DNA of 64,000 bases from positions 75,486-139,485 of the forward strand of contig JAUJPG010000002.1 of assembly GCA_030447245.1 (NCBI GenBank), read 5' to 3'. The notes below the pieces were generated by a model that was not told the origin of the DNA, did not search any database, and was given only the letters and a program-made list of their open reading frames with translations. Source of the stretch: Chloroflexota bacterium. GTDB lineage: Bacteria; Chloroflexota; UBA6077; JACCZL01. Every line of letters starts with the position of its first letter. The stretch's first letter is position 1. Position numbers and translations under genes: made by a program. This document shows positions 38,915 to 48,708 of this stretch, piece after piece.

Positions 38915-40355
38915 CGGCCCCCACAAACTGTATGGCAGCCGCTTCGCGAAAGCAACCAGCGCCAGCGTCGAGGGTTTCAACGCGTCACTCCCGATTGATC
39001 GTCGCCTGTACGAGGAGGACATCGCCGCGAGCATTGCCCACGCGCGAATGCTCGGCCGCCGAGGGATCATTCCGCCCGACGATGCTCGCGCGATCGTCAA
39101 CGGGCTCGCCCAAGTTCATCGCGAGCTGGTAGCCGGCGGAGGCCCACCTGCCGACGCGAGTTGGGAGGACATCCACACCCTGGTTGAGGTCCGGCTCCGG
39201 GAGCTGGTCGGCTCGGCCGGAGGGCGCCTTCACACGGCTCGATCGCGCAATGACCAGGTAGCGACCGACCTGCGGCTCTGGTCACGACGGGCGTTGTGCG
39301 ACGGGATAGCGGCGGTGCTCGGACTTCAGGCGGCATTGCTTCAGCGAGCTGAGGATGATCGCGGCCTGATCCTCCCCGGTTACACCCACCTTCAGCGTGC
39401 CCAACCGGTCCTCCTGGCTCACCATTGGTTGGCGTACGTGGAGATGCTGTCACGGGACATTGGACGCCTGGACGACTGCTACGCCCGAGTCGACGTGCTG
39501 CCGCTCGGCTCGGGCGCGCTGGCGGGGGCTCCGTATCCTCTGGACCGCGACTTCGTGGCCGAGCTGCTTGGCTTTACCCGCGTCTCCGCCAACAGCCTGG
39601 ACGCCGTCAGCGACCGCGACTTCGTCGTCGAGCATCTAGCGGCGCTTGCTTTGATCGCCGTCCACCTCTCTCGACTCGCCGAGGAGCTGGTGGTCTGGAG
39701 CAGCGCCGAGTTCGGGTTCGTCGAAATGGACGACGCGTACGCGACCGGCAGCAGCATCATGCCGCAGAAGAAGAACTCGGACGTGGCCGAGCTGGTTCGC
39801 GGCAAGAGCGGCCGCCCGGTCGGCGCCCTGGTCGCCCTGCTGGTGACGCTCAAGGGCCTGCCGCTGGCGTACAACAAGGATCTCCAGGAAGACAAAGAAG
39901 GTTATTTTCGCTCGGCTGACGATAGCCGTGACTGTTTGCAACTCACCGCGGAGATGCTGGCGACGCTGCGCGTGCGACCCGAGCGGCTGCGGGCGGCCGT
40001 CTCAGACCCGTTGCTGCTCGCGACCGACCTGGCCGACCACCTTACTCGTCTGGGCGTGCCATTCCGTCAGGCGCACGACACCGTCGGAGCGCTCGTCCGA
40101 GACTACCAGGGCCGCTTCGCCGATCTTTCCTCGGAGCAGTTGGCGGTCTACTCGCCGCGGCTGGCGGAAGGGATGCCATCCCTATCGCCGCGAGCGTCGG
40201 TACGCTCGCGCGACGTTCCGGGGGGGACCGCGCCCCGGCAGGTCGCCGTCGCCCTGCGTCGGGCGCGCCGTCGCCATACCGCGGACGCGGTCCGACTGGA
40301 CGCCCGGCGCAGGACACTCCCCAGCGTCCAGGCGCTCGCGGCGCTGCCGTGGTGA
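38907..40355 (+). CDS. argH: Argininosuccinate lyase
   Basis: LYGSRFAKATSASVEGFNASL; GSSIMPQKKNSDVAELVRGKSGR. Confidence 0.95.
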   Translation: MADGPHKLYGSRFAKATSASVEGFNASLPIDRRLYEEDIAASIAHARMLGRRGIIPPDDARAIVNGLAQVHRELVAGGGPPADASWEDIHTLVEVRLRELVGSAGGRLHTARSRNDQVATDLRLWSRRALCDGIAAVLGLQAALLQRAEDDRGLILPGYTHLQRAQPVLLAHHWLAYVEMLSRDIGRLDDCYARVDVLPLGSGALAGAPYPLDRDFVAELLGFTRVSANSLDAVSDRDFVVEHLAALALIAVHLSRLAEELVVWSSAEFGFVEMDDAYATGSSIMPQKKNSDVAELVRGKSGRPVGALVALLVTLKGLPLAYNKDLQEDKEGYFRSADDSRDCLQLTAEMLATLRVRPERLRAAVSDPLLLATDLADHLTRLGVPFRQAHDTVGALVRDYQGRFADLSSEQLAVYSPRLAEGMPSLSPRASVRSRDVPGGTAPRQVAVALRRARRRHTADAVRLDARRRTLPSVQALAALPW

Positions 40356-40425
40356 GCCAGAAACGGCGTGCACCAGGTCGGGTGAGCCGAATACATCGGC
40401 CGGGATAGAGCAGGACGATCCGTGT

Positions 40426-41911
40426 CAAGTCAAATGAAAATGTCACCGGGCGGGCTTCGTGGGTGACGGTTCCCTCAAATGAGAATGTCACCGGGCCGCC
40501 GCTCCTTTCATGATGGGGTGTTCGGGAGGCTGGTTGGGGTCATCGTCGCCGTCGTCGGGCCTGTGGAGCTGTGCGGCAACGCGGTAAGCGTTGTCCACAG
40601 CTTCCCCCGAGCCCGTCGGGAGGGCCGGTCCTCGCCGGCCGCCACCTCGGCCGCGGGAGTCCGGGCCGAGGGACGGGCCGGTCGGGGCAGCAGCAGCGCG
40701 TCGAGGTCGGCGTGGATCGCCCGGCGGAGGGCCCGCGGGTTGGTCGCATTGCGGAGGGCCGCGAGGCGGGCCCGCTGTCGCCCGGCAGGGCATCGGACCC
40801 CGCGAGGCGGTCGAAGGGCGGCTTGGCCGCATCCCACCTCCGACGAACCCGCGTCTTATCGGGGGTCTTCTACCAGGTGCAGGACGAACCCGCCGGCTGG
40901 AACAGGTTGTAGTAGCTCCACATCTGCTCGTACAAGCGCGTTCAGGGCGGCGCACTGCTGCGGCGTGTCCAGCCGTCCGTGCCCGACGTAGGCCCGCACC
41001 AGCGTATCGTTCTTCTGCTCGACGAGGCGGTTGTCGTTTTTGTGGTACGGCCGCGAGCGCGACAGGGTCAGCCCGGTGATCGCCGCGCCCCAGAAGCGCA
41101 CCAGGTGGGCGTTGAGGAACTCCGGCCCGTTATCGGGTGCAGCTCGAGGATCGGGAAGGGCAGCCGCGCGAGCATGGAAGCCGTGCTCCATCGCCCGCTG
41201 GCTGCGCCCGAGCACCGCCACCCGCTCGCTCCAGCCGGTCGCGACGTCGACCAGCTGCAGGGTGTGGACGTAGTCGCCGTGGGTCGACGGTCCACTGGTG
41301 GACCAGATCGACCTCGAAGTGGCGGCTCGGCCGTGTCCCAGGGGATCCGCTGCATCGGGATCGCCCCGGGCCACGCGTTGGCCGCTCTGGCCCCTTGCGC
41401 GGCAGGCGGGCGGTGTCCTGCCCCAGCGGGTCAGCCGCCGCTGGATGCTGGCGATGCTGATGCGGCCGAGTTGGGCGACCAGCTCGTCGGTCAGGACCAG
41501 TTCGCCGTGCGCGGCCAGCCGCCGCGCCGTCGGCACCAGGGCCGGCGTCAGCCGCTCAGCGCAGACGTCATCGAGCGTCTCCCAGATCACGCGGAGCGCG
41601 TCGTCGAGCGCGATCCCGTAGACCCGTCCGCGCTGCCCGGGCGCGCGGACGCCGCGGGCTCGGCCGACCGCAGCTTGGCCCGGATCAGGGTCTTGCGGTC
41701 CAACGCGGTCAACGCGGTCCAACTCCTCCAGGTGGCTCAGCAGCCGTCCCCGCTCGGTGGGGTCAGCCCCCAAGTAGCTCGCCTGCATGCGCTTGATGCA
41801 CTTCCGTCGCTCGTCAATCGTCATCTCTTCGCTGTCCGGCATGGCCCATCGGTGACATTCTCAGTTGAGGGAACTGTAGGCCCGCCGGTGACATTCTGCG
41901 TGAGGGAATGC
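40426..41911 (-). mobile_element. Decayed insertion sequence with rve-type (DDE integrase-like) transposase and two terminal repeats at each end
   Basis: Left motifs with tgtcaccgg near 40441 and 40486; inverted copies at ~41850 and ~41886. Confidence 0.75.
40488..41842 (-). pseudogene. rve-type transposase, frameshifted
   Basis: HGDYVHTLQLVDVATGWSERVAVLGRSQRAMEHGF, SRSRPYHKNDNRLVEQKNDTLVRAYVGHGRLDT; other pieces (MQRIPWDTAEPP) in different frames. Confidence 0.8.
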
Positions 41912-42106
41912 GCGATCTGGTTCGCTCCAGGCTACATCGCCTATAGTGCGACCTCGGTTGAGGGAGTTCGACGCCCTTGCGGGAGCGATGGTCCGCGGCG
42001 AGACGAGCATGGTCGCTGCCACGCTCCCATCTGGTCGCTGGACAGCCGTGACTCGTCGAGAGCAGCGGCGCGAGACGCCGCGCGTGGCCCACGGGAGGGG
42101 CTGCGA

Positions 42107-43641
42107 ATGGCACACGATGGTCGAGGGACGGCGACCCCGTCTCGGGCAAAGCGAAATGGCACCGAGGTCTCCGATGACGGTGCGGCGCCAGGCGCCCCAC
42201 CGACCCTGCTGACCGGCCGGCAGCGGGAGATTGCCGGGCTCGTGGCGGGCGGGTGTACAAACAAGCAGATCGCCGCCGAGCTGACACTCGCTCCCGGCAC
42301 GGTCGCCAACCACATCGAAGCGATTCTGCGTCGGCTCAACCTCAAGACGCGGAGCCAGATTACGGCTTGGGCACTCGACCGCGGGCTGACCCAGTCCCAG
42401 GACCGCCTGCTGACCCTGCTGGAGCGGCTGCTGGAGATGAGCGAGACGACGTTGGCGGGCGTGATGGGGCGCGCGGCGACGCTGGTGGCCGAGGCGTTCC
42501 AGACCGACAAGGTGGACCTTTTTTGCACGAGCCGGCGAACGATACCCTGGTCGCCATCGGGGCGAGCGACACGCCGATGGGTCTCAAACAGCGTGCCATC
42601 GGCATGGACGTCCAGCCGCTGGCTAACGGCGGGCGCGTGGTCCAGGTCTTCCAGACCGGGGTACCCTTCCGGACCGGGCGTGCCGACCGCGACCCTGGCG
42701 AGCTGGTCGGCGTGAGGAAGGCACTCGGGATTCGCTCGACGATCGCCGTCGCCCTGGACGTGGATGGCCAGCGGCGCGGGGTCGTCGCGGCGACGTCGGC
42801 CGCGGCCGACGCGTTCGCTGAGCGGGACCTGCGCTTTCTCGAAGCGGTCAGCCGGTGGGTCGGCAGCGTAGTCCACCGGGCGGAGCTGACCGCGCAGATC
42901 GCCGAGTCGGCAGCCGAGCAGGGGCGCCGGGTGGCCGCCGAGGAGCTGGTAACCGTGCTGGCCCACGACCTGCGCAACTACTTGACCCCCATCAAGGGGC
43001 GGCTGGACCTGCTCCGACGGCGCGCGGCCCGCGAGCGCCGACCGGCCGATCTGGCGGATTCCGAGGCGGCGGCGGGGCTGGCCCACCTGGATCGGCTGAT
43101 CGGGGACCTGCTGGACGTGGCACGGCTGGAGCAGGGCATGTTTGTGCTCAGTCCACGGCCGGTCGACCTGGTCGCGCTGGTGCACGACGCCGCCGTGACG
43201 CTCGAGGGCGCCACCGTCGGCATACGAGTGCAGGCGCCAGATGAGGTCGTCTGTCAGGTGGACCCGGACCGACTCCGCCAGGCGCTGGACAACCTACTGG
43301 TCAACGCGGTCAACCACACACCGGCCGGCGCCAGCGTCAACCTGCAGCTCACCACGATCACGCGGGATAGCGAGCACACGGCCGTGATCACCGTAGCGGA
43401 CGAGGGTCCGGGCATACCACCGGAGCTGCTGCCGCGGCTGTTCGAGCGGTTCGTGGCGGGATCGGGCTCGACCGGCCTCGGCCTCGGGCTGTACCTGGCG
43501 AAGCGGATCGCCGATGCCCACGGCGGCACGCTGACGGTCGACTCCGCGCCGGGACACGGGGCGCGCTTCGCCCTGGCACTGCCCTGTGAGGGTGTGCTCC
43601 TTGAGGCTAGACGCCAGCACGTTTCGGCCACTGCCCCCTAG
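42107..43641 (+). CDS. LuxR-type HTH + GAF-like + histidine kinase protein, interrupted by a frameshift at a T6 run (42518-42523)
   Basis: HTH: LLTGRQREIAGLVAGGCTNKQIAAELTLAPGTVANHIEAILRRLNLKTRSQI in ORF 40979..42715; kinase: LVTVLAHDLRNYLTPIKGRLDLL...GSGSTGLGLGLYLAKRIADAHGGTLTVDSAPGHGARF in ORF 42253..43641; adding one T joins KVDLF-LHEPANDTLVAIG. Confidence 0.85.
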
Positions 43642-44042
43642 TCGAGTCGAGGAACTTCTGGACCCCGGTCTGCATCGAAGGAAACAGCTGCACGATCTCG
43701 TCTGCACCTCGCCGACCGCGAGCCGTGGACTGCTCTCGCGCGTGTTGACGAACGAGTCGAACTTCACGCAGCGATCGAGGCATTAGCGATCGCGGTAGCG
43801 CGGTTCGCGGATAGCCTGGCCGCGGGAGATGTTTTCTCTGTCAGACTTGGCCGCGTGGTCGAGGAGCCTTGCCATGGTGGGCTTACGTCGTCGGTGGTCA
43901 CTCTTCCGCGACAACTTCTCGGTGACCACCCCGGTCCAGTCCTCGAGGCCGGGCTTCTGGTCGAGTAGCTCCAGGGCGTCGCCCAAGGTGAGCCGCCGTT
44001 GAGAAATCGCCGCGGTCGCCCTCCCCGCCGGCATCCGGAGTC

Positions 44043-45146
44043 TTAGGTTCCTCCTGAGCGCTCGAGGCAGGCGGCTGCGCAGTTCGCTCCCGGGCGAATG
44101 CTCAGGAGTGTGACGGTCGCCAGCACCAACGCCACGACCGCCATCATGCCGAGCAGCAGGTACACCTTGGCCAGCGTTGGGCCTTCCGCCGGCGAGTGCA
44201 GCGTCAGAGACAGCCACCCGAACGTGGCGCAGATCAGGTACAGAACGAGGACGGTCTTGACCTGGCTTAGCCCCAGCGCGTGGATCCGATGCGGTAGGTG
44301 CTCCGCGTCGCCCCCGATGAACGGCGAGCGGCGCGCCCAGAGCCGTCGGCCAATGACCCAGGCCGTGTCCAGGATCGGCACGCCGAGCACGACGAACGCA
44401 GTGCCGACCTTCGCGCCGCCAATGATGCTCATCGTCGCCAGCCAGTATCCGAGCAGGACCGCGCCCGCCGTGCCCATGAAGATTCGGGCTGGGTGGAAGT
44501 TATGTGGCAGGTAGCCGAGCGTGCAGCCCGCCAGCGCAAGGGGCAGAACGGCAATCGTGTATTGACCGAACCAGAAACTTCGGGTGAATAGGACGACCGC
44601 CGCCATTGCCGCGATGCCGGCGGCCAGCCCGTCCATCACGTCGATCAGGTTGACGGCGTTGATCATGCCCACGATCCAGAGCATCGTCAGCGGCACGTCC
44701 AGCCAGAATGGCAGCTCGATCGCCGCGCCGAACGGGGATGCCAGGCTACCCAGCCGCAGCCCGAAGAGAACCGGGATCCCTGCGATGGCGAACTGGCCGG
44801 CCAGCTGCGGCAGCGGTCCCAGGCGCTTGCGGTCGTCCGCCAACGCGAGCGGTACGATGGCCGCGCTGCCGACCAGCACGCCGAGCAGCTTCCAATCGTC
44901 GCCCGCCGCGCCGGAGACATCCTCGGGCCGGCCGAAGTAGGCCAAGCCGACGGCCAGCCAGAGAGCGATCAAGATGGCGTAGCCGCCAGTCCGCGGGACC
45001 GAGTGCTGCTGGACCTCGCCGGCTCGCGGCAGGTCCACCATGCCGAGCGCCCGTCCGCGGTGGATCGCCGCGCCGACCAGCCCGTAGCTGGCCACGGCAC
45101 CGAGCACCACGACGCTGAGGACCCAGAGGAGGAGCATCGCACGCAA
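44043..45146 (-). CDS. Glycosyltransferase family 4 / WecA-MraY-type undecaprenyl-phosphate sugar-1-phosphate transferase
   Basis: HSVPRTGGYAILIALWLA; NAVNLIDVMDGLAAG; multiple TMs. Confidence 0.9.
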   Translation of the reverse strand: MRAMLLLWVLSVVVLGAVASYGLVGAAIHRGRALGMVDLPRAGEVQQHSVPRTGGYAILIALWLAVGLAYFGRPEDVSGAAGDDWKLLGVLVGSAAIVPLALADDRKRLGPLPQLAGQFAIAGIPVLFGLRLGSLASPFGAAIELPFWLDVPLTMLWIVGMINAVNLIDVMDGLAAGIAAMAAVVLFTRSFWFGQYTIAVLPLALAGCTLGYLPHNFHPARIFMGTAGAVLLGYWLATMSIIGGAKVGTAFVVLGVPILDTAWVIGRRLWARRSPFIGGDAEHLPHRIHALGLSQVKTVLVLYLICATFGWLSLTLHSPAEGPTLAKVYLLLGMMAVVALVLATVTLLSIRPGANCAAACLERSGGT

Positions 45147-45266
45147 CTGTAGCGGCTACGCGGCGCGATCTCCAATGGGCACCAAAGGGGGTGGATGAGA
45201 GGCACACCGCGCCGCCTGGACGGTCGGCGAGTGGCCCGTCGCGACCGCACCGCTTCTGCCGGCGGC

Positions 45267-46367
45267 CTACTGCAATGCGCGGGCGGCTTCCATCGAAGCG
45301 CGCTTGAACGCGGCACCATCAGTGGCGTCCACCAGGGATAGCAAATGTTCCAGGTGCTCGGGGAGCTGCGCCAAATGGTCCTCGCTCCGCCGGTTGACTA
45401 CTTCCAGCAGACCCTCGCAGGGACCCGGGGCGAACGACTCATGCTCGCTGAGCAACTCCTCGCGCAATCGCTCGCCGGGACGCGGTCCGGTGAACCGGAC
45501 TCGTGGCTCACCTCGATTGGCCGCGACCAGGGAGGCGACCCGCTGCGCGACGGCAAGCACCGGCACCTCCTCTCGAGCGTCGAGCATCAGGATCGAGCCT
45601 GGCCTTCCGAGCGCCGCGGCCTGGAGCAGCAGCCAGGTCGCCTCCCGCATGCTGATCCAGTACCGCGTCATCGAGGCGTCGGTGATGGTCAGCAGCTCGC
45701 CCGCCGCGAGCTGCGCGGCGAACGTCTCGACGACTGACCCGCGCGTCCCTAAGATGTTGACAAAACGCGCGACGACGTAGCACCGGTTCAGCTCTCTGGC
45801 CGCACGTCGCACGAGTACCTCTGAGAGGCGCTTGGTCGCCCCGTACAGGCTCGGCGGATTGACTGCCTTGTCGCTCGACGGGTAGATGAAGCGTTCAACA
45901 CCCCGCTCCCCGGCTAGCTCGAGAAGACCCAACGTTGCCAGGACGTTGACCCCAAACGCCTCATGCGGGAACTTCTCGCCGAGTGACACGTGTTTGTAGG
46001 CGGCAAGGTGGAAGATGACCTCGGGCCGAGCGTTGTCGAGGATCCTGCCGAGGCGCGCCCGGTTGCGCAGATCGGCCAGCTCGATCTCCCAGGTGCCACC
46101 GGGTGCGAGCAGCTCCAGGCGGCGATCAAGGGCGAAGAGACCGTGGTCGTGATGATCGAGCAAGGTCATCTGTGCCGGCTCCAGTTTCAGCAGGAGCTCG
46201 GCGAGGTGACTCCCGACCGAACCGCCGGCGCCAGTGACCAGGACACGACGCCCGCGCAGCTCGCGTCGGGCTGCCTCGAGGTTGGTGGCCAACTCGGGGC
46301 GGCCGAGGATCGCCGCCGGGGCGAGCCCGTTCAGGTCGGTCGGCGAGCCTGCCGCTTGATTAGCCAT
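45267..46367 (-). CDS. Polysaccharide biosynthesis nucleoside-diphosphate sugar epimerase/dehydratase (CapD-like)
   Basis: RVLVTGAGGSVGSHLAELLLKLEPAQMTLLDHHDHGLFALDRRL; FHLAAYKHVSLGE; SSDKAVNPPSLYGATKR. Confidence 0.92.
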   Translation of the reverse strand: MANQAAGSPTDLNGLAPAAILGRPELATNLEAARRELRGRRVLVTGAGGSVGSHLAELLLKLEPAQMTLLDHHDHGLFALDRRLELLAPGGTWEIELADLRNRARLGRILDNARPEVIFHLAAYKHVSLGEKFPHEAFGVNVLATLGLLELAGERGVERFIYPSSDKAVNPPSLYGATKRLSEVLVRRAARELNRCYVVARFVNILGTRGSVVETFAAQLAAGELLTITDASMTRYWISMREATWLLLQAAALGRPGSILMLDAREEVPVLAVAQRVASLVAANRGEPRVRFTGPRPGERLREELLSEHESFAPGPCEGLLEVVNRRSEDHLAQLPEHLEHLLSLVDATDGAAFKRASMEAARALQ

Positions 46368-46375
46368 GTCGTGGG

Positions 46376-47383
46376 TTAGTCATACTCCGCGTGACCCATC
46401 GCGGTTGGCTGGGCCCGAGGTGGAGTCGGCGCCGGTGGCGCGGGCTGGGCCCGGCCGAGCGTGCGCAGGATGCGGGCCTGGGCGTCACGCATCAGGATCG
46501 CGCGATCGTGATCCGCTTCCAGCGTCTCGGTAACCAGATACTGCGACCGCGCGGCAAGCATCGGCATGATGCCGTCCAGGTCCAGGTCGCCGTCCGCGTA
46601 GGGCAGCCCTTCCCCAAGAAGACCGCTAGCGTTGGCGACGTGGCAGCCGATCATGCTGTCGCCGAGAAGCGTGACGTACTCCGTCATGCTGTCGGCGCCC
46701 GGCGCATCGGCCGCGAAGTCGCGCAGCGGTTTCATGCGCTCGCCGCCTAGCCCGTGATCCACGCCGCGACGGAGATTCAGGTACAGCTGCGCATGCGACG
46801 TGTCCAGGATGACGCGGAGGCCAGGAACGGCGGCGACGAGTTCGGTCAAATCCTGTGGGGGCATCCCGATCGAGGAGTAGTAGAAGCCGTTCTCACGCAT
46901 GCGCAAGATTGGCGGCATGTTCTCGATCGTCGGGACGACGCCGGCTGCGAGCGCCAACTCGGCGAAGAAACGTGCTGGAACAACGGCTCGTTCGAGGAGG
47001 GCAGACCGCTCCTCAAGGGTGAGCGACCGAGGGTCCGAGTTAGGGGCAATCGCATGGACATTCGCGCCGACTGCACCGATTCTTCGGCTCAGTCCCACGA
47101 TCCGACGCGAGAGCTCGCGATCTGCCTCCGAGTCTCGACTGAGATCGAAGAACTCGCCGTCCAACGAACGAACCGGTCCCTCGACCAGAAGGATGAACCC
47201 GGCAGGGACGTTGGATGCCTCCAGACGGCGGACGACGCCGTCCATGGCCTCCTCATCGACGAGGTCTGCCGCGTCCAGGTACAGCTCCAGCCCATCAGGA
47301 ACGGGTGAGCACAGCCGGTCGGCAAGCTGGGCCGCGGACGGCCGCGCCTTGAGCAGCACGCGGGCGCCGCCTGCAGAGCTCAT
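46376..47383 (-). CDS. Sugar phosphate isomerase/epimerase-like TIM-barrel protein
   Basis: AGVVPTIENMPPI, LRVILDTSHAQLYLN, IGCHVANASG. Confidence 0.6.
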   Translation of the reverse strand: MSSAGGARVLLKARPSAAQLADRLCSPVPDGLELYLDAADLVDEEAMDGVVRRLEASNVPAGFILLVEGPVRSLDGEFFDLSRDSEADRELSRRIVGLSRRIGAVGANVHAIAPNSDPRSLTLEERSALLERAVVPARFFAELALAAGVVPTIENMPPILRMRENGFYYSSIGMPPQDLTELVAAVPGLRVILDTSHAQLYLNLRRGVDHGLGGERMKPLRDFAADAPGADSMTEYVTLLGDSMIGCHVANASGLLGEGLPYADGDLDLDGIMPMLAARSQYLVTETLEADHDRAILMRDAQARILRTLGRAQPAPPAPTPPRAQPTAMGHAEYD

Positions 47384-48273
47384 CCGTTTCTCTGCTCGAC
47401 GAGCCGTCGTAGTCCCGCTTCGACGCTGATCTCGGGTCTGTAGCCGAGCTCGATCCTTGCGCGTGAGATGTCGGCGACGCGGTCGCCTTCGGGCGCGTCT
47501 CGGATCGGCGGCACGACGACCGAAGTCGACCGCGCGATGCGCACGACCAACCGGGCAAGCTCGTCCACGTCCGTGCCGACGCCGGTGGCCAAGTTGTAGA
47601 CCCGCGCAGCGGGAGCTCGGGAGCCGGCGGGGGGCTGCTCAACGACCATCCGGATGCCCCGCGCGACGTCGCCAACTTCGGTGAGGTCGCGCCGCTGGCG
47701 GGCGTGGACCTGGAGCGGCTCGCCGCGCCGCGCACGCCCCAGGAAGATGCTCACCACCCCGCTGCTTTCCTGGCCCACCTGCCCCATCCCGTACACCGAG
47801 AACAGGCGAACTATGGTCGTCGGCGTGCCGAGTTGAGCGGCGTACATCTCACACCAGTGTTCAGCCACATGCTTCGAGGTGCCATAGGGGTCGGTGGGGC
47901 GGAGCGGCGCGTCCTCGCGCAGGGGCGTGCTAGACGGGGCATAGACTCGCTGGGTTGACGCGAGGACTACGTGTGTACCGGCGTCGCGAGCGCCCTCCAG
48001 AATGTTGAGCGTTCCCACAGCGTTCAACAGATTGTAGTCGGCGGGCCGCCGAAAAGAGTCCTGGACGTTGCCCTGCCCCGCCAGATGGACGATTGCCTCG
48101 GCGCCTCGCGCGGCAGCTTGCGCCTCTTTGGAGAGCACGTCCGCACGGGTGTGCTCGACGCCGGCCAGCGCCGGCCCACGGTGCACGGTAGCCACCAGGT
48201 GGCCGGCGCCGAGAAGTTCGGCCACGACGTGCCGACCGATGAACCCGGACGCGCCGGTGAGCAGCACGCGCAT
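47380..48273 (-). CDS. NAD-dependent epimerase/dehydratase
   Basis: MRVLLTGASGFIGRHVVAELLGAGHLV; YGTSKHVAEHWCEMYAAQLGTPTTIVRLFSVYG. Confidence 0.92.
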   Translation of the reverse strand: MRVLLTGASGFIGRHVVAELLGAGHLVATVHRGPALAGVEHTRADVLSKEAQAAARGAEAIVHLAGQGNVQDSFRRPADYNLLNAVGTLNILEGARDAGTHVVLASTQRVYAPSSTPLREDAPLRPTDPYGTSKHVAEHWCEMYAAQLGTPTTIVRLFSVYGMGQVGQESSGVVSIFLGRARRGEPLQVHARQRRDLTEVGDVARGIRMVVEQPPAGSRAPAARVYNLATGVGTDVDELARLVVRIARSTSVVVPPIRDAPEGDRVADISRARIELGYRPEISVEAGLRRLVEQRNG

Positions 48274-48407
48274 TGCGATCGATAGTCCCCCGGCCCCGCC
48301 AGAGCGCCCCGGATGCGTACCAGCCGCAGAGTATACTTGCCGCGCGGTGGACCAATGGCGAGGCCGCGGAGGTCTCCGACGGCCGGCCACGATGAGGGGG
48401 ATCTGCA

Positions 48408-48707
48408 ATGGGTATCCTCGATCGGTTGTTCGGCGGTGGCGGTGGGGCAAGCGGCGGCGCCGGCGCCGTGGATACCGCGATGGCGAGCCTGCTGGAGCTG
48501 TACGACCAGCCCGACGTCAAGAGCGAAGGTGGATTGTCCATCACGAGCCGTCAGGCGAACGAAGTCCGAACCATCGGGCGTAATCTGCACAAGGTCGGTG
48601 GCAGGCCGCAGATGGAAGCCGCGCGCGACGCGCTGCGCGAGCGACTGCCCTGGGCGACGAAGAACCTCGAGGCGATCTGGGCCAGTCTTCCGGAATGGAA
48701 GGCGTGA
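48408..48707 (+). CDS. Small hypothetical protein
   Basis: 99-aa ORF in a divergent position, tail-to-tail with the glycosyltransferase gene. Confidence 0.5.
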   Translation: MGILDRLFGGGGGASGGAGAVDTAMASLLELYDQPDVKSEGGLSITSRQANEVRTIGRNLHKVGGRPQMEAARDALRERLPWATKNLEAIWASLPEWKA

Positions 48708-48708
48708 G

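Noticed and set aside
43783-44217. 144-aa minus-strand ORF overlapping the WecA-like gene end
   Set aside because: C-terminal part (RRLTLGDALELLDQKPGLEDWTGVVTEKLSRK) looks protein-like, but the start overlaps another gene and no family is recognisable; insufficient support
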